The position numbers were made by a program, and so were the translations under genes. This document shows positions 51,353 to 61,132 of a stretch of DNA of 64,000 bases, piece after piece. Numbering within the stretch: position 1 is the first letter of the stretch; each line of letters begins with the position of its first letter. The DNA is from Paraphaeosphaeria minitans (lineage: Eukaryota; Ascomycota; Dothideomycetes; Pleosporales; Didymosphaeriaceae), in the NCBI GenBank assembly GCA_015832175.1, contig WJXW01000017.1:868001-932000 (forward strand), given 5' to 3'. Under the pieces are notes generated by a model, which was not told the origin of the DNA, did no database searches, and worked only from the letters and a program-made list of their open reading frames with translations.

Positions 51353-52091
51353 TACTGTAAATAAAATTGCGGTGGCTGAAGCTGTTGAAGGTGTTCTTTT
51401 CCGTGCCCTTGGCTTACGAGAGGGTATGTTCGAGAAAAAAAAAACAGAATGGTTAGAATGAGTGACCACAGAATAGATCGACGAAGGAAAGCATGCGAGA
51501 TATACGCCGACTCAGCCCACAAGAAAAGAGCAGGCAAATGAGTGCATTGACCTGCATTACGTATACCTGCAATATCGTAACGGACGTTACCGGTGTGCTA
51601 CAGGGGTCTACGAGGAGGTTTCTCATCCCGCCAAGACGGTGTTTCAAGGCATATTCCTGCGCTGAGCCTTTTTCTGTGCTCGGGTCCAAAAGGAATGACA
51701 GTATAGATATTAAGTTGCGAAGCAGGGGTGGAGGTAAAAGGTTCGACATCGCGAAGGGTCGTGAAGTTAGACTGACAGATTCGAATATCTTCTTCTGAAT
51801 AAGACGCTCGACGTTCGAGAGATCCCTTGGGCAGGTGTAGAATTATTGGGAACGGATACGCATCCATGCATATCTGGCAGGTAAGCTGTCGATCTTCTCC
51901 AATGAGTTCGCATGGACGTAGCCGCAGCCACGAAGGCCGGGGAGCGCAATTACGAGTCGCTGAGGCTATGCTCGCGTCCAAGTACGTGCACAACATGACG
52001 CGAGTGGTATGATTTAGTTTGTGATAGCTCGGTTCCATTGACCTGCTTGATTCTATGCGTCATGACCGCGCGGTTCGGAAGAGGGTGTCCT
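51353..52091. other. Intergenic region
   Basis: 740 bp holding the likely 5'-UTR intron of the preceding gene and the 3' flank of the TPP enzyme. A 10-A run is at about 51435-51444. Nothing else recognised. Confidence 0.4.
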
Positions 52092-54020
52092 TTACAATTT
52101 TGAGTTTGCGCCAACGTACTTGCCTGCCGGTCCTTCCAGGTGCGCATCCAACACAGCTGTCCTACCGTTCAATACGCTCCGAATGGCCTCGGGCAGCAGT
52201 TTTGCCAATTCATCCGCTGTGCTTGCGTGCGCAGCCCAAATATCGCCTCCTGCTGCGGCCTTAGCAATACCCGAGTAATCCGGTGTCGGCACGAATGAGA
52301 TGTTAAGTTCCTCGTTGTTGACCTTGGAGCCTTCTCCATCAGGATGAACAAGCAGCATGCTCTTTCTCGGTGCGTTCCACCCCTTGTTGTTGAGGACAAT
52401 AGTCAGAATCGGAATATTGTAGCGCCTCGAAATCCAGTATACAGATCCCGGGACAGAGAACAAGTAGGTACCATCGCCAACAATCTGGCATACGAACCGC
52501 TTCTTCCCCTCGTAGTCGGCAGCGAGCTTGATACCCAGAGCTCCACCACCGGACCAGCCCAGGCCGCCTCCGCCGCAATTCAGCCATGAGCCTGGCAACG
52601 TGGCTTGTATCTGATCTGCCACGAAGGCAGTTTGTGTAACAGCTTCGACAGCCCAGATGGTATCTTTCGGGCAGCTTTTCCGTACCTGCTGGATTAGATA
52701 GGGCGTACCAAAGTGTCCATTCGCATCAACTACGGCTTCAGCGGCTATCGCTTGAAGCTTTTTATTGTGGTATGTTTGGAGTGCTGCCCAGCGGTGGGAG
52801 AAGATGCTCCCGGATAGCTCCTCTTTGTGATTCGACTCGAGGTATGCGTTCAGTTGAGATACAGAGGTGTAAGAGTCTGCACGGTATCGTTGGAGTGCTT
52901 TGAGGTAGAAGACAGGCATCTGTTGCTTGAGCGGATCGACGTCGATGTGATATATTCTGGCACCGCCTTTGGGCTTGCATTGTGTATTTATCCAAGGTAC
53001 GTCGCAATCGAGTACAAGGATCACGTCGGCAGTTTTGACTTGCGCTTCGTTGACGTACCGCAGGCCAAGCCAGGCTGGATGATCCGCTGCATGTTGTCAG
53101 TAATGATCCTTCACATGGCGTTTATATGCCTTACCAGGGAAGCACATATCGCTGCCGCCTGTGTCCAGTACCCGTAGCCCCTTCACATTGTCTGCCAGCT
53201 TTACGAGTTCCCCTACCGTCTCATGGTTCCGCCCTGAGTATCCGGTGATGACGAGCGGTTCCTGGGCGCTCACAAGCGCCTCTGCGATTGCCTGAACACC
53301 CAAGGCCGGCAAACCCGCAGGTTCGACTGGGCGCCAGTATTCCTGCTCCAGATGATACGGCGTGAGATCCTCCTCCATAGCTTCTCGCGCACCGTACAAG
53401 TACACCGGCCCCTGTGGATCGCTCGTCGCGAACGACAATGCGCGGTTGACCATCTGCTTCACGTTCTTGCCCGTCTTTATTTCACCCGTATACCGGCAGT
53501 ACTGCGCGACTATTTGCTTCTGGTCCGGCACGTCCTGTATCCAGTGTATATATTCGGTCCTGCTCCCGCGCGCCTCGCCCTCGATGGTGAAGGGAGACAA
53601 CCCAGCGAATATCAATACAGGCGCGCGCCCGCACGAGGCGTTGTGTACAGCAGCACCGAGGCCCTGGGTTCCGACATCGACGTGAACGATTACGCATTGC
53701 GCCTTGCCTGTGAGTCGGGCGTATCCGTCGGCCATCGAAAGCGCGACCATCTGCTTGTTATCAGTGCGCGACTCGTGTGCGCGAAGGCCTACTCACCTCA
53801 TTCGGGCAGGTGATGATCCTCGGGAACTGGCCCTTCTTCTCATTTTGACCCTTGACAATGGCCTCGATGATACTAGGATGGTCGGAGCCCAGGTTCACGA
53901 AGCAGTGCGTGATGCCCGCCTCCCAGATGGCCTCGAAGAATGCGAAGGATGCCGTATAACTGCATTCTGTCAGTGATGCATCATTGCGCACACTCTCGAA
54001 AAGAGGCCCACTCACACCAT
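52092..54020 (-). CDS. Thiamine-pyrophosphate-dependent enzyme (acetolactate-synthase/benzoylformate-decarboxylase-like)
   Basis: ThDP enzyme of the acetolactate synthase/decarboxylase superfamily, 592 aa; exact substrate unknown. Exons 54020-54016, 53959-53797, 53750-53135 and 53086-52092 join in frame. The first exon is only ATGGT, giving MVYTASFAFFEAIWEAG; introns have GTGAGT, GTGAGT and GTAAGG donors. The N-terminal PYR domain has the activating Glu in CPNEMVALSMADGYAR and then HVDVGTQGLGAAVHNASCGR. The central domain follows. The C-terminal PP domain has the ThDP/Mg motif GDGTYLF... ending in NNKGWN. No mitochondrial leader is visible, so it is unlikely to be the Ilv2 subunit. The protein could continue past GKYVG if a GTACGT site near the 3' end is used as a donor. 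The first exon is the least certain part. Confidence 0.85.
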
Positions 54021-54812
54021 GATACCGGGGTAATTCTGGACTCACGCCTAGTACAGCGTGCTTCAAGCGCTTGAGGATGTCCGATTTACTATAAATCCTA
54101 CGCAGACAGGCCGCAACCTCGGGCACCCCATGCCGCTCCCACATAGCACGAGCCGTCTTCCCTGATCCGAGCTACATGCTTGGAAATGCCCCACTCATGA
54201 CGCGGGGAAAGCTTGCGCAACTGACGTGTTGTTGAATGTGTTGAGACAAGGGTTGGCTTTGTAGCCGGCAATGGACTCGGTACCTAGGTAGGTATGGTAC
54301 GGTACGTACTGGCGCGGACAGCCTGGAACATGGGAAGGGACGGCTCATCTCCGCACTTCGCCACGTCCTACTCCAGCACAAATATCGCAAACTCCATCCC
54401 GTCCATCACATACACCTGGATTGGAGCCATCTCAAATGTACTAGCGAAAGGAGTCTATGCTTGCGCATAGCCTGGAATTGCTGGACCGTCAGTGTCCAAG
54501 CAATTGCATCCACACGAAAACCTGAGTGCTCACCTCTAGGACTCCGTTACCAGATGTACTTTGCTGTATATCTATACGAGCCATAGCGACAGCTTGATGA
54601 AACACTCCATCCGTTAGAGTCTGGTTGATGCGCAGCGGGGAGCGGCTGTTGCAAGGGGCAGCTGTAACATCTGGTGCTGAAACGCGTTCCACCTTTTGCA
54701 CCCTGAGGTATCAATATCAACTATGGTTCTCCTCATCTTCGGCCTGTTCTCATCATACCTATGTAGCAACAATCTTTCCTCTCTTTGTACTACTAATCCA
54801 TTCACCATCATT
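54021..54812. other. Divergent intergenic region
   Basis: About 790 bp between the divergent TPP enzyme (-) and SET-domain gene (+). It has a TACCTAGGTAGGTATGG motif at 54280-54306. A pyrimidine-rich leader (CTTTCCTCTC, near 54775) precedes the SET gene. Confidence 0.45.
54280..54306. repeat. TACCTAGGTAGGTA motif
   Basis: Short copy of the recurring TACCTA motif, followed by GGTACGGTACG. Confidence 0.55.
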
Positions 54813-55847
54813 ATGTTTACCGTCGTTGCGCTACTTATTTCCGCGTTCGCGTCTCCCGCCACACCCTGCAGCGAGTCCTCATGGATGACCAATTCTCGAT
54901 CATGCTTGGGTCCACCTCAGGTATGGGAAGCACGACCCAGCCCAGGGAAGGGTATCGGGGTATACGCTACCAGAGTTATCGAACCGGGCGACACCATATT
55001 GTCTGAGCCGGCCATGATCCACATCACCCCTCCCGAATTCCGAGACGGCGTTGCATATCCCCTGGGTGACATCAACACGCTCCTACAATCGTCTTTCGAT
55101 GCTCTTTCCCAGGAACAGCAAACAGAAGTGATGTCTCTCCACGCCCACATGTCATCTTCAGAGGATGCCAATGACACGCGCATGGCCATCATGCGGAGCA
55201 ACGCATACACCACCGGCAATAGCCTTGGTTTGTTTCCCAAAGGGGCGCGCATCAATCACTCATGTCGTCCATCCACCAGTCAGTACTGGAACCCTCAAAC
55301 AAGGCGCCGCATCGTGTACGCGAATCGGCGCATTGAAGAAGGCGAAGAGATTTTCGCTACCTACATCCCTTTGCTGTACAGCCATGAGGCTCGCCAGAAA
55401 CGCCTTGACCAGTACGGTTTCAAATGCACATGCGAAGCTTGCGCGCAGGGGCAGGAAATGCTGCAAGCCAGTGACCAGCGCAGACAGGACCTTCAGAAAG
55501 CATTCGCTGCGTTTGAGCCACAGCTCACGCTGTCCATTCCGCAGTCGGTCGTGGGTAAGAGGAAGGCGCGGAAGAACGCAGAAGCGAGCGTTCAGCTGGT
55601 CGAGCAGCTCGAAGAGGAGGGTCTTGCGGACTACTATGTTAAAGCATACCACATTGCCGCTATCGCGCATGCAAGAATCGAGGATTGGAAGCCGGCTACG
55701 TTGTGGGCGAACAAGGGCTTTGAGACGAGTTTGCTGGCGGATCCGCATGCGCACTCGGCTGGTGCGAGGGAGTTGCAGGCTTTGACGAACCATCTGATCA
55801 TCAACTGGAATGCAGAATTGAGGGAGGATGCGACGCGACAAAGTTGA
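54813..55847 (+). CDS. SET-domain protein with N-terminal hydrophobic leader
   Basis: 344-aa SET-domain lysine-methyltransferase-like protein of the SMYD/SET5-like fungal group. The SET core has GKGIGVYATRVIEPGDTIL at ~45-65, RINHSCRPSTSQYW (about 145-160, the NHSC motif) and EEGEEIFATYIPLL with the catalytic Tyr region. A post-SET zinc piece (CTCEAC, ~205-211) and a helical C-terminal tail follow. The MYND finger of SMYD proteins is absent. Unusually, the N-terminus MFTVVALLISAFASPATPCS is a typical signal peptide. An upstream ATG at 54723 adds 30 residues that are also hydrophobic. Either the protein enters the secretory pathway or the true start is further inside. It is not clear which substrate it would act on there. 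Confidence 0.8.
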   Translation: MFTVVALLISAFASPATPCSESSWMTNSRSCLGPPQVWEARPSPGKGIGVYATRVIEPGDTILSEPAMIHITPPEFRDGVAYPLGDINTLLQSSFDALSQEQQTEVMSLHAHMSSSEDANDTRMAIMRSNAYTTGNSLGLFPKGARINHSCRPSTSQYWNPQTRRRIVYANRRIEEGEEIFATYIPLLYSHEARQKRLDQYGFKCTCEACAQGQEMLQASDQRRQDLQKAFAAFEPQLTLSIPQSVVGKRKARKNAEASVQLVEQLEEEGLADYYVKAYHIAAIAHARIEDWKPATLWANKGFETSLLADPHAHSAGARELQALTNHLIINWNAELREDATRQS

Positions 55848-56370
55848 ACTGTTTGCAATCCTTGACGCCAGATTAAAAACAGCACATCGACACGCAAGAC
55901 GAATGGGAAACTCAAACTACATCTTTTCAGGCGATGATCATGTTTGGACGAACTGAAGCCGCCACAGTGGACACACAGCTCGGAATGAGCACTCAAGGGA
56001 AAGGCATACTTTTTCCGCTTCTACCAACGTCGCATCGCGGCTTCTTAGATGCCTTTTAAATGCGAGGCGATGAAAGTTACGCACGAGGAGAGCCTGCAGT
56101 AACCTGGACTGACAAGTCAGTGGAACCAGCGCTGCGCGTTTGAAGGAAGCAAATGTACTAAGGAATCCGTACCCCTGGACCAACGACGGGGAGATGGTGA
56201 AGAAGAGTGAGATGTAGCTGCGGGTTTTAATGGCTGTCAACCTGGAGGGTCAAGTTTTGCAATCTTCCAGCAGGCGAACCTACTGGGAAGGTCACGCCTC
56301 TAGTCTATACCTACCTTCGGAAAGACCCAATTTAAGTGCTTCAAACATCCTCTTGCAACCTGTACATTGT
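55848..56370. other. Convergent 3' intergenic region
   Basis: 523 bp between the SET gene (+) and the kinase-like gene (-), which converge. 3' UTRs only; no gene or repeat recognised. Confidence 0.45.
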
Positions 56371-57639
56371 TCAAGGAAGTTGCTTCTTACCCCAAAGACC
56401 GGCTGTCATCGCATTACCTGTGACAGCGTCCTTCCACTTTTCGTTTTTCAGGATAAACCGCACTCGCGCCTCCAGCCACTCCGTATTCCCCCAGAAACCC
56501 CAGCTGGCCTGGAATCGTAGCCAATCAACCAATGCCATCTCCCAATGATTCACGAAAATGGCCCAGTCATATTCCATCCCAGATTCTTTCTTCAGCCTCA
56601 CCCAATACCGCTCGAGCAATTCTTTTTCGCCATCTTGCATCGCCAGTTCCCACGGCACCGGTCGATCATCGACAATCATCTCCAGTGGCACCGAGCAGGT
56701 AAAGAATTTCGCCAGATCACACACGCCGAGTCCAAGTCCAACATACTGGAAATCATAGAACACAACCTCCTCGCCGCTCTTACTCGTGAACAGATTTTCA
56801 CTCTTTACGTCCCCATGAATAAGCGTGGTATATCCTTCGATCGGACCCCAACCCTCCTGCTTCGGCTCCAGCACGCTTGCCACCAGCTCCGCAACCGAAA
56901 ACTCATCCTTCTCCCAGTCCGTCAATGGCCACCACTCGGACTCATGGTCAGCTGCAAGGTTCGCATACTCTGTGCGGCGCGTGGCGAGATAGGTGTACCC
57001 GCCGTTCAGCCACACAGACTTGTGCCGCGCGTCTTGGCCGTCCGTGTTGACTTCCTGCAATGGCGGGCGGACGAGCTGGCTGCGGTTTAGAGTAGGTATG
57101 CGCGGCCACCAGAAGCCATGGAAGGAAGAGAGCCAATCGAGTGCGGCATGGACTTGGATCTGGTTCAAGACGTCGCGTTTCTCGCCTGCGACGGGGTAGG
57201 TTTGCCTGAGGTCGCTAATGATCATGGCCATGGATACGCCTCCATCAGGCCTGGGCTCATGAATGCTGGCGATATGTTTTGCTACGGGAATATGAGGCGG
57301 CAGCTGGGGTGCTAGAGTTGTATAGAAATACTGCTCGACCTGGTAGCTCAGGATCTTGCGTGTGTGGCCTTCATTATTTGCTTTTGCAGGTGGAGGTGTG
57401 ATGAGTTTCAGTATGTACGATTGGACTTCTTGTGGCGTTGAAGCGCTTGATGCTGCTGTCGAACCTGTCCTCGACGTGGTACCGGATGAGTTGGGCGACA
57501 CGTTTGGGGTTGCTGTGATGCGGCATATTTCGCCATAGCCTGCCCATAGCGTTTGCAGAACATCGACAGACTTTAGGACTAGGCCTTGTCCCGCTAATAG
57601 CGAATACGCGACCTCTTGCGCAGATTGTTCTGAAGGCAT
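56371..57639 (-). CDS. Aminoglycoside-phosphotransferase/CHK-like kinase
   Basis: 422-aa small-molecule-kinase-like protein (choline-kinase/APH fold, CHK or EcKinase type), intronless. The catalytic loop is LIHGDVKSENLF (H-G-D-x3-N) and the metal-binding segment is FYDFQYVGLGLGVCDLAKF (DFQ-type). VQSYILKLI contains the ATP-binding Lys. The N-terminal lobe has a Ser/Thr/Asn-rich insert around residues ~50-75. The start at 57639 (MPSEQSAQEVAY) is chosen since it begins with the family's N-lobe; a longer frame from 57765 would add 42 hydrophobic residues. Substrate is unknown; fungal members are mostly uncharacterised. Motifs are intact. Its neighbours show no related function. Confidence 0.85.
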   Translation of the reverse strand: MPSEQSAQEVAYSLLAGQGLVLKSVDVLQTLWAGYGEICRITATPNVSPNSSGTTSRTGSTAASSASTPQEVQSYILKLITPPPAKANNEGHTRKILSYQVEQYFYTTLAPQLPPHIPVAKHIASIHEPRPDGGVSMAMIISDLRQTYPVAGEKRDVLNQIQVHAALDWLSSFHGFWWPRIPTLNRSQLVRPPLQEVNTDGQDARHKSVWLNGGYTYLATRRTEYANLAADHESEWWPLTDWEKDEFSVAELVASVLEPKQEGWGPIEGYTTLIHGDVKSENLFTSKSGEEVVFYDFQYVGLGLGVCDLAKFFTCSVPLEMIVDDRPVPWELAMQDGEKELLERYWVRLKKESGMEYDWAIFVNHWEMALVDWLRFQASWGFWGNTEWLEARVRFILKNEKWKDAVTGNAMTAGLWGKKQLP

Positions 57640-59564
57640 TGTGGGCAGTTGGGGGCCTGAGAAGATCCCCACGTAACGGAGTAGGAGCACCTGTAGGATC
57701 GCGCACAAAACGGTGAGTCGGAATAATTGACGCTGGGTCTGCCGGAGTCCTATCAAGCCAGGCATGTATTATGCATAGCAGGTTTTGAGAAATCTGTGGA
57801 GTAGGCAGCGACGTGGTTTCTGTGGTTTTCTCGGGGATGAGACTCCTGTGGCTGTGCATCCACCAGCCACACGCCATCTCGAAAACAGACACATCGCGAC
57901 ATTGGTCTGCAGTCACAACATCTTCATCCACCTTTCCTCTTGCATCCGCGGCCTTCATGATCGCTAAGAGTAATGCGCGTACGCGCTCTAGGCTTCATAA
58001 TTGACGTTTGCGTGGTTCAGTGGCACCACGGACGGATGTAAATCCCGTAAAACATATGCACACGCGCGCCAGATTCCTGCTTGTAGGTACACCAGTCATG
58101 GACCATAGTTGTGTGACTATAAATATTGGACTTCCTGCGGCTATGGAACTTGGTGGCAGCCACTGTGGACTACAGCTGCCTTCTGGCCAAAGCCTAACTC
58201 GTTGTAAACCTCGGGAACAATTTCTCCATCAGCGGGGCAACTTCCCTAGGTAAAACCTAGATAGCGTTTTAGTGACACCGTATGCAAACGGTTACCTCCA
58301 CCCAGATGTGCCTCCACCCAGATGTGCAAGCTTCTTTTGTTGTTCAACTGATCCATCTCAATACAAGCCTAGGCGGCATCCAATAATCATCGCTTGACTT
58401 CGCCACATCGCAATGTAATAACCTGTTGAGTGATATGTAACTTGAGCATCCATTGACTCAATAGTTTCAATAACTTCCAAGGTTTCTTTCAGCTTGAGCA
58501 GCTTACAATTTATAACCGCATAGATGCATGACATACATCGCGTCAGGCTATCAGAAAACCGATTAGAGTAGGAGAGCATGCCACATCGCTTGGGCATGCT
58601 GGCTTGAATCAATTATGAACGATTCGGGTTTACCGAGCACTTTACGAACTATAAAGAGCTAATATATCAACATACTTTCTGGATGCCTGTCCAGAATCCA
58701 AGCTGCTTTCTTTACCGCAGTCGTGACGGAGAATCAGGCCGATGTTGGCAAACACAGCACGCCACATTATCTCTGCACTTTGGACCCTCACATGAGGAAT
58801 CACTATATTCAGACCTCCACATCTTGTCATTTTTAACTCTACCAGTACACATGCCAGGCTTCGGAGTAACTACCACTAGGCTCACAATTATATATGAACC
58901 GCCTTCTCCAATGTATACGATAACTTCAAGCAAGCAGAACATACGTCGTTAGCAGCACTTTCGTGATTCCAGGCGCTCTTACAGACGAGATTGAACTAGG
59001 AAATGAGCTTAGCACGGAAAAGTAACCTGGAACATTCACTAGCTTCCTGGACCCAACAGCTGCGATGGTCCAGGTTGTGAATGGAGGTTCGGAAAGGTGA
59101 GACAGAGCGAATGTAAGTTCCCTAGTTGAGTGCGAGAGACAGGCAAAGGTGGGGTGTAGTTCATGGTAGCAGATTGTCAAGGGATGGCTGTATCACTATC
59201 TCCCGTCACCCGTGGCTATGGGGAAAGCTACCCTTCGTGAGATGTATTACACGAATCAAGCGGTTCTTGTCAAGACTCACATTTCCGCGACAAGTTCAAA
59301 CATTAATACGATCATTGAGGACCTATAATGAAAATAATGAGGACCTGGGTCGCCGAACAATGTTGTGTACGTTCTGAAGCGGGATGGGAAATCGCATTGC
59401 ATCATTGTATTTCAATGTTGCTCTCAGCAATTGTAAAATAACACAATGCAACAATGGTATTTCGATAGGATAAATGCGCCTGAAGTATCCATGGCTGGGC
59501 TCGATATCAGGCTAGCTTAACCTTGTGCTCTCCACCATCGTTGTGTTTCCACTGGTTTGAAACC
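57640..59564. other. Long non-coding stretch
   Basis: 1.9 kb without a supported gene; short open frames have no motif. It contains one 16-bp tandem duplication (58295-58326). Confidence 0.4.
58295..58326. repeat. 16-bp tandem duplication
   Basis: CCTCCACCCAGATGTG occurs twice without spacer. Confidence 0.85.
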
Positions 59565-60635
59565 ATGGCACCGTACCCCGGAATTCACTCGTTCGCCATC
59601 TTGAGCGAATTCGTATATCCTACTAGAGATTTTATTAATGGGCTTTATACTGGGACTGGCTCTCATTACTCTTCATCGACGCGAGATTCACTCGATGAAA
59701 CGATTCCGAAGATGACGCACACATCGAAAGGTTCCTCACACCCAACACAGACTGCTGGGTTCAGCAACCTTCACGGGACACACAGAAATACAGCAGCGAC
59801 TAATCCAATCGTTACTGTGGCTACATCTTCAACCACGCTGGCAAATACACATTCACCATCAGCCTTGAACTCTTTGCATGGTGATATCAATCTACCATCC
59901 GCGACATCTACTCCAGCAGAAGCGTCTCCAGACTTGACAGAGCATACCAGCACGAAGATAAGTCTCGCCTTCCTCGGTGTGATACTTCTTATTTTAGCAT
60001 GCTTGTGGATCTTCTTCTTTGGATTACCAAAGTACCGCAAGTATCTGGCTAAAGGTAGGGCACGAAGAAAGACCCAAGCAAGTCAACGTCAATGGTGGGA
60101 CTGGATCAAGGTTGATCGTGAGATCCCGGTACGGAGTCAGAGCTTTGAAGTACGTCAGGTACGACACTTGAGTGAGACCTCAACAGTGCTGGAGGAGGTT
60201 GCTGCGATGTCCCCATTGCGAGCTTCTGGAGCGACGACGGTAGGCTCGTGGCCAATGCGAAGTGCTCCCCATCAACTTGGACCTGTGGATCTCTCTACTG
60301 CGATGTCATTTCCACCGCTGTCGCTGAGTTCGCCTCATCCTCAATCTACGCCGTCAGGTGCTCGACATAATCGCATGCGTTCGTATGAAACCTACAAGAA
60401 CGACCTCCACCAGGTTTACAGGCACTCAGATGAATCAGATCAATTTAGAAATCCATACAACTCTCCTACAATATTTATGGGTGTAGAAGATGCTAAAGTT
60501 GTGCGTATGCAATCTGCTTCACCGGACCAGGTCGTGGTTGCCAAAAAAGAAGTTCGGCGATTTAGCTTCGAGTATTCCATTGGCGATAAAGCTGACGATG
60601 GTTTTGAAAAAGCGGAGCTTCGAAATAATAGTTGA
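59565..60635 (+). CDS. Single-pass membrane protein with Ser/Thr-rich ectodomain (1)
   Basis: 356-aa predicted type-I-like membrane protein, family not recognised. The ATG at 59565 has the best context (ACCATGG) and begins MAPYPGIHSFAILSEF. Residues ~15-130 are Ser/Thr-rich and presumably exposed and O-glycosylated. A single membrane helix is at ~131-155 (ISLAFLGVILLILACLWIFFFG), followed at once by basic residues (KYRKYLAKGRARRK), which places the tail in the cytosol. The ~200-residue cytosolic tail has several Ser/Thr-Pro sites and Arg-rich phrases (VRRFSFEYS) that could be phosphorylated. No clear signal peptide is visible. Its layout resembles WSC/MID-type wall sensors without a WSC or Cys-rich domain. 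The adjacent gene has the same layout. Confidence 0.65.
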   Translation: MAPYPGIHSFAILSEFVYPTRDFINGLYTGTGSHYSSSTRDSLDETIPKMTHTSKGSSHPTQTAGFSNLHGTHRNTAATNPIVTVATSSTTLANTHSPSALNSLHGDINLPSATSTPAEASPDLTEHTSTKISLAFLGVILLILACLWIFFFGLPKYRKYLAKGRARRKTQASQRQWWDWIKVDREIPVRSQSFEVRQVRHLSETSTVLEEVAAMSPLRASGATTVGSWPMRSAPHQLGPVDLSTAMSFPPLSLSSPHPQSTPSGARHNRMRSYETYKNDLHQVYRHSDESDQFRNPYNSPTIFMGVEDAKVVRMQSASPDQVVVAKKEVRRFSFEYSIGDKADDGFEKAELRNNS

Positions 60636-61132
60636 AGTTATGTCGTAATGATTTACCTTGTTCGTAATAAGCAATTGAACTATGCCTATTCTTTGAACCT
60701 TTCTATTGCTATGTGATCTGAACATGCCTAATACACTGGAGGGATCTAATGTCTAAATGTACTCACTATTGCTTATATTTTGGAGCAGCCTTCTCGCCGC
60801 AGCACCTGAACTCTTGGAGGATACGAGGCACTAGGTCGTGACTAACTTCATTCGCACTATCAGCCCCTCCGCGTCTAGATCGTTAGAAACTTAGGCCGCA
60901 GTCCTTCACTTGCACACTTCTGCCAGCATTGTGTAGCACACCACTCTGGATAATTCCATGATCCCGGCATTGTGAGCAAACAATACAATGCCTGGTGCAT
61001 ATACTATGCCTTCCTGCAAACCATCCCTATAAACAAGGTGGCCTACTCCCCCCGCGTGAACATGGTAGACAACTTTCAAGACTTCCAATCACCACAACAA
61101 TCCAGCGTTCCAAGCGCATACGTGCTACTGGT
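60636..61132. other. Intergenic region
   Basis: About 500 bp between the two membrane-protein genes; no gene or repeat recognised. Confidence 0.4.

Noticed and set aside
51598..52038. 146-aa open frame on the minus strand
   Set aside because: Composition looks random and no family motif or splice structure supports it.
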